Part shown: in pieces, positions 63,073 through 64,000 of the stretch | Layout: each line of letters opens with the position of its first letter | How positions within the stretch are numbered: position 1 is the stretch's first letter | Assembly (NCBI RefSeq): GCF_013359755.1 | Contig: NZ_JABMCJ010000085.1 | Location: 1 to 64,000 of the forward strand | Direction: 5' to 3' | DNA: 64,000 nt | DNA from: Tardiphaga robiniae | GTDB lineage: Bacteria > Pseudomonadota > Alphaproteobacteria > Rhizobiales > Xanthobacteraceae | Program-made: the position numbers and the translations under genes | The notes under the pieces: model-generated | The model's input: only the letters and a program-made list of their open reading frames with translations | What the model was told of the DNA's origin: nothing | Database searches by the model: none

Positions 63073-63115
63073 TTGACATGACGTAACTTATGTTTTATTT
63101 GTTATAACACATAAC
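63073..63115 (+). promoter_or_regulatory. Promoter and GntR operator copy 3
   Basis: TTGACA (63073-63078), a 17-base spacer and TATTTG, with operator copy 3 (63093-63115) over the -10. Controls the solute-binding protein gene. Bases 62825-63072 before it hold no gene I can support. Confidence 0.72.
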
Positions 63116-63176
63116 GTGGACTGAGGTCGTATTGGCTCGCAGGTCCCACAAAAACATTCAGAGGGAGGGTATATCA

Positions 63177-64000
63177 ATGGATCGTCGTCAATTTTTACAG
63201 TCCTCTGCCGCCGCTGCTGGACTATTGGCGTGGGGCACTGAGACGGTTTCAGCCCAGCAAGCTGCCTTGCGTTTTTCGACGCCCGAAGCAGATCCGCAGC
63301 AAATCAAGACCTGGGAAGCCATTTTCGCAGACTTCAAAACAGCGAAAGGCATCGAGACCAAGGGTGAGTATGGGCTCTGGGATGATCTCGTAAAAAAAAT
63401 CTCATCTGATCTCGTGGCCGGCACGCCCCCTGACATCATCGCTGGAGGAAGCAAGCCTGGATTCGTGCAGGATCTGGCAAAGCGTGGACTTACGGTTGAC
63501 CTGCGCGAGTTGGTTGACGAAATCGGGCGTTCAGATTTCGATCCTGCCGCGCTCGCGCAGTGGCAGTACAAAGGTCAACAAGTCGCTATTCCCTATGGAC
63601 GTCAAACGTGCGTGCTCTGGTGTCGCACCGACTTGTTTGCCGAGGCCGGAATTAGCAAGCTCCCGGTTACGTGGGACGACTACATGGCCGCAGCAGAAAA
63701 ACTGCATAAGCCTGAGAAGGGCATTTACGGTGCTGTGTTTCCTGCCGGCCGTACTTGGAATACCCACATCCAATTTATAGGCCACATGTGGAGCGCTGGC
63801 GGTTTCTTCTTCAACGAGAAGCTTGAGGTGGTGCTTGACAGTCCTGAAACGGTACGCGCGGCCAAATACTATACGGAGATGGTCAAGCGCTTCTCGCCAC
63901 CCGACGCCACAACCTATGGATTTCGGGAGGCGGCCGCTGCCTACACAACCGGTAAAGCTGCAACGACGTTCTACTTCGGGCGTGTTCTGACTCATCTTTA
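63177..64000 (+). CDS. Extracellular solute-binding protein, family 1 (partial at window end)
   Basis: An open frame of 274 residues runs off the window with no stop. MDRRQFLQSSAAAAGLLAWG starts a signal peptide ending VSAQ (1-26). LRFSTPEADPQQIKTWEAIFADFKTAKGIE, VAGTPPDIIAGG and QVAIPYGRQTCVLWCRTDLF fit the sugar-type ABC binding proteins. GGGAGGG precedes ATG 63177. The permease genes likely follow beyond 64000. Repressed by GntR through operator copy 3. Confidence 0.92.
   Translation, partial: MDRRQFLQSSAAAAGLLAWGTETVSAQQAALRFSTPEADPQQIKTWEAIFADFKTAKGIETKGEYGLWDDLVKKISSDLVAGTPPDIIAGGSKPGFVQDLAKRGLTVDLRELVDEIGRSDFDPAALAQWQYKGQQVAIPYGRQTCVLWCRTDLFAEAGISKLPVTWDDYMAAAEKLHKPEKGIYGAVFPAGRTWNTHIQFIGHMWSAGGFFFNEKLEVVLDSPETVRAAKYYTEMVKRFSPPDATTYGFREAAAAYTTGKAATTFYFGRVLTHL

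Noticed and set aside
21100-64000. A second att copy of the tRNA-fMet 3' end (GGTTCAAATCCTATCCCCGC)
   Set aside because: I looked for it and saw none in the window, so I did not call a right end for the island.

Overview
The window looks like a chromosome segment from an alphaproteobacterium of the Bradyrhizobium/Rhodopseudomonas group (Nitrobacteraceae). This rests on the 5S rRNA 3' end, the high-GC coding style, a palindromic dispersed repeat of the type common in that group (3468-3552), an initiator tRNA used as an integration site, and many liv-type ABC uptake operons. The genus call is an inference from pattern familiarity, not a database match.

Bases 1-8580 look like stable core genome. 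They hold the end of an rRNA operon with its terminator, two tandem paralogous secreted proteins, a DNA alkyltransferase, a glutathione transferase, a fumarylacetoacetate-hydrolase-family enzyme, a metallo-beta-lactamase-fold hydrolase, two SDR enzymes, CvpA and tRNA-fMet. A large serine recombinase abuts the tRNA, and its last codons are read antisense through the tRNA. Everything to the right therefore looks like an accessory island. No second att copy was seen.

Bases 8535-21010 are a mosaic mobile segment. It has the recombinase, an AbiEii/DUF6088-type toxin-antitoxin pair with repeated operators, and a tight five- to six-gene operon: unknown small protein, XRE regulator, ImmA/IrrE protease, a divergent thymidylate-synthase-like protein, an HMUDK/aGPT-Pplase-like helical-domain protein, and a MazG-like pyrophosphohydrolase. 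Next come a leftover trbI-DUF2274 conjugation fragment, a LysR regulator, and a luxI/luxR quorum-sensing pair with a lux box. The operon at 12482-17086 is the best candidate for a little-described system, probably phage defence or DNA/nucleotide modification.

Bases 21247-33200 hold oxidative, quinone and electrophile stress genes: xi-class GST, LLM flavin oxidoreductase, azoreductase, DoxX, SDR, an F420-type NADP reductase and several SnoaL-like proteins. LysR, ArsR and Rrf2 regulators accompany them. A repeated ATCGG-N5-CCGAT operator appears to tie these genes into one LysR regulon. Gene remnants (pirin, a symporter, a response regulator, the start of an azoreductase) show repeated rearrangement.

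Bases 33476-64000 are catabolic. The first block is a long leftward operon with livHMGF, an alpha/beta hydrolase, two binding proteins, an MhpA-like FAD monooxygenase, DUF2783 and a VOC protein, with a divergent LuxR regulator. After two pseudogene remnants come a TetR gene, a CrtI/RetSat-like oxidoreductase, a GntR gene, a P450-SRPBCC-ferredoxin operon and a second livHMGF set with its binding protein. Then come a redox group (SnoaL, MBL, nitroreductase, DsbA-like, HxlR). The window ends in a GMC oxidoreductase/NIPSNAP/aldehyde dehydrogenase/GntR cluster and the start of an ABC sugar-type binding protein. A shared operator appears three times in this last cluster.
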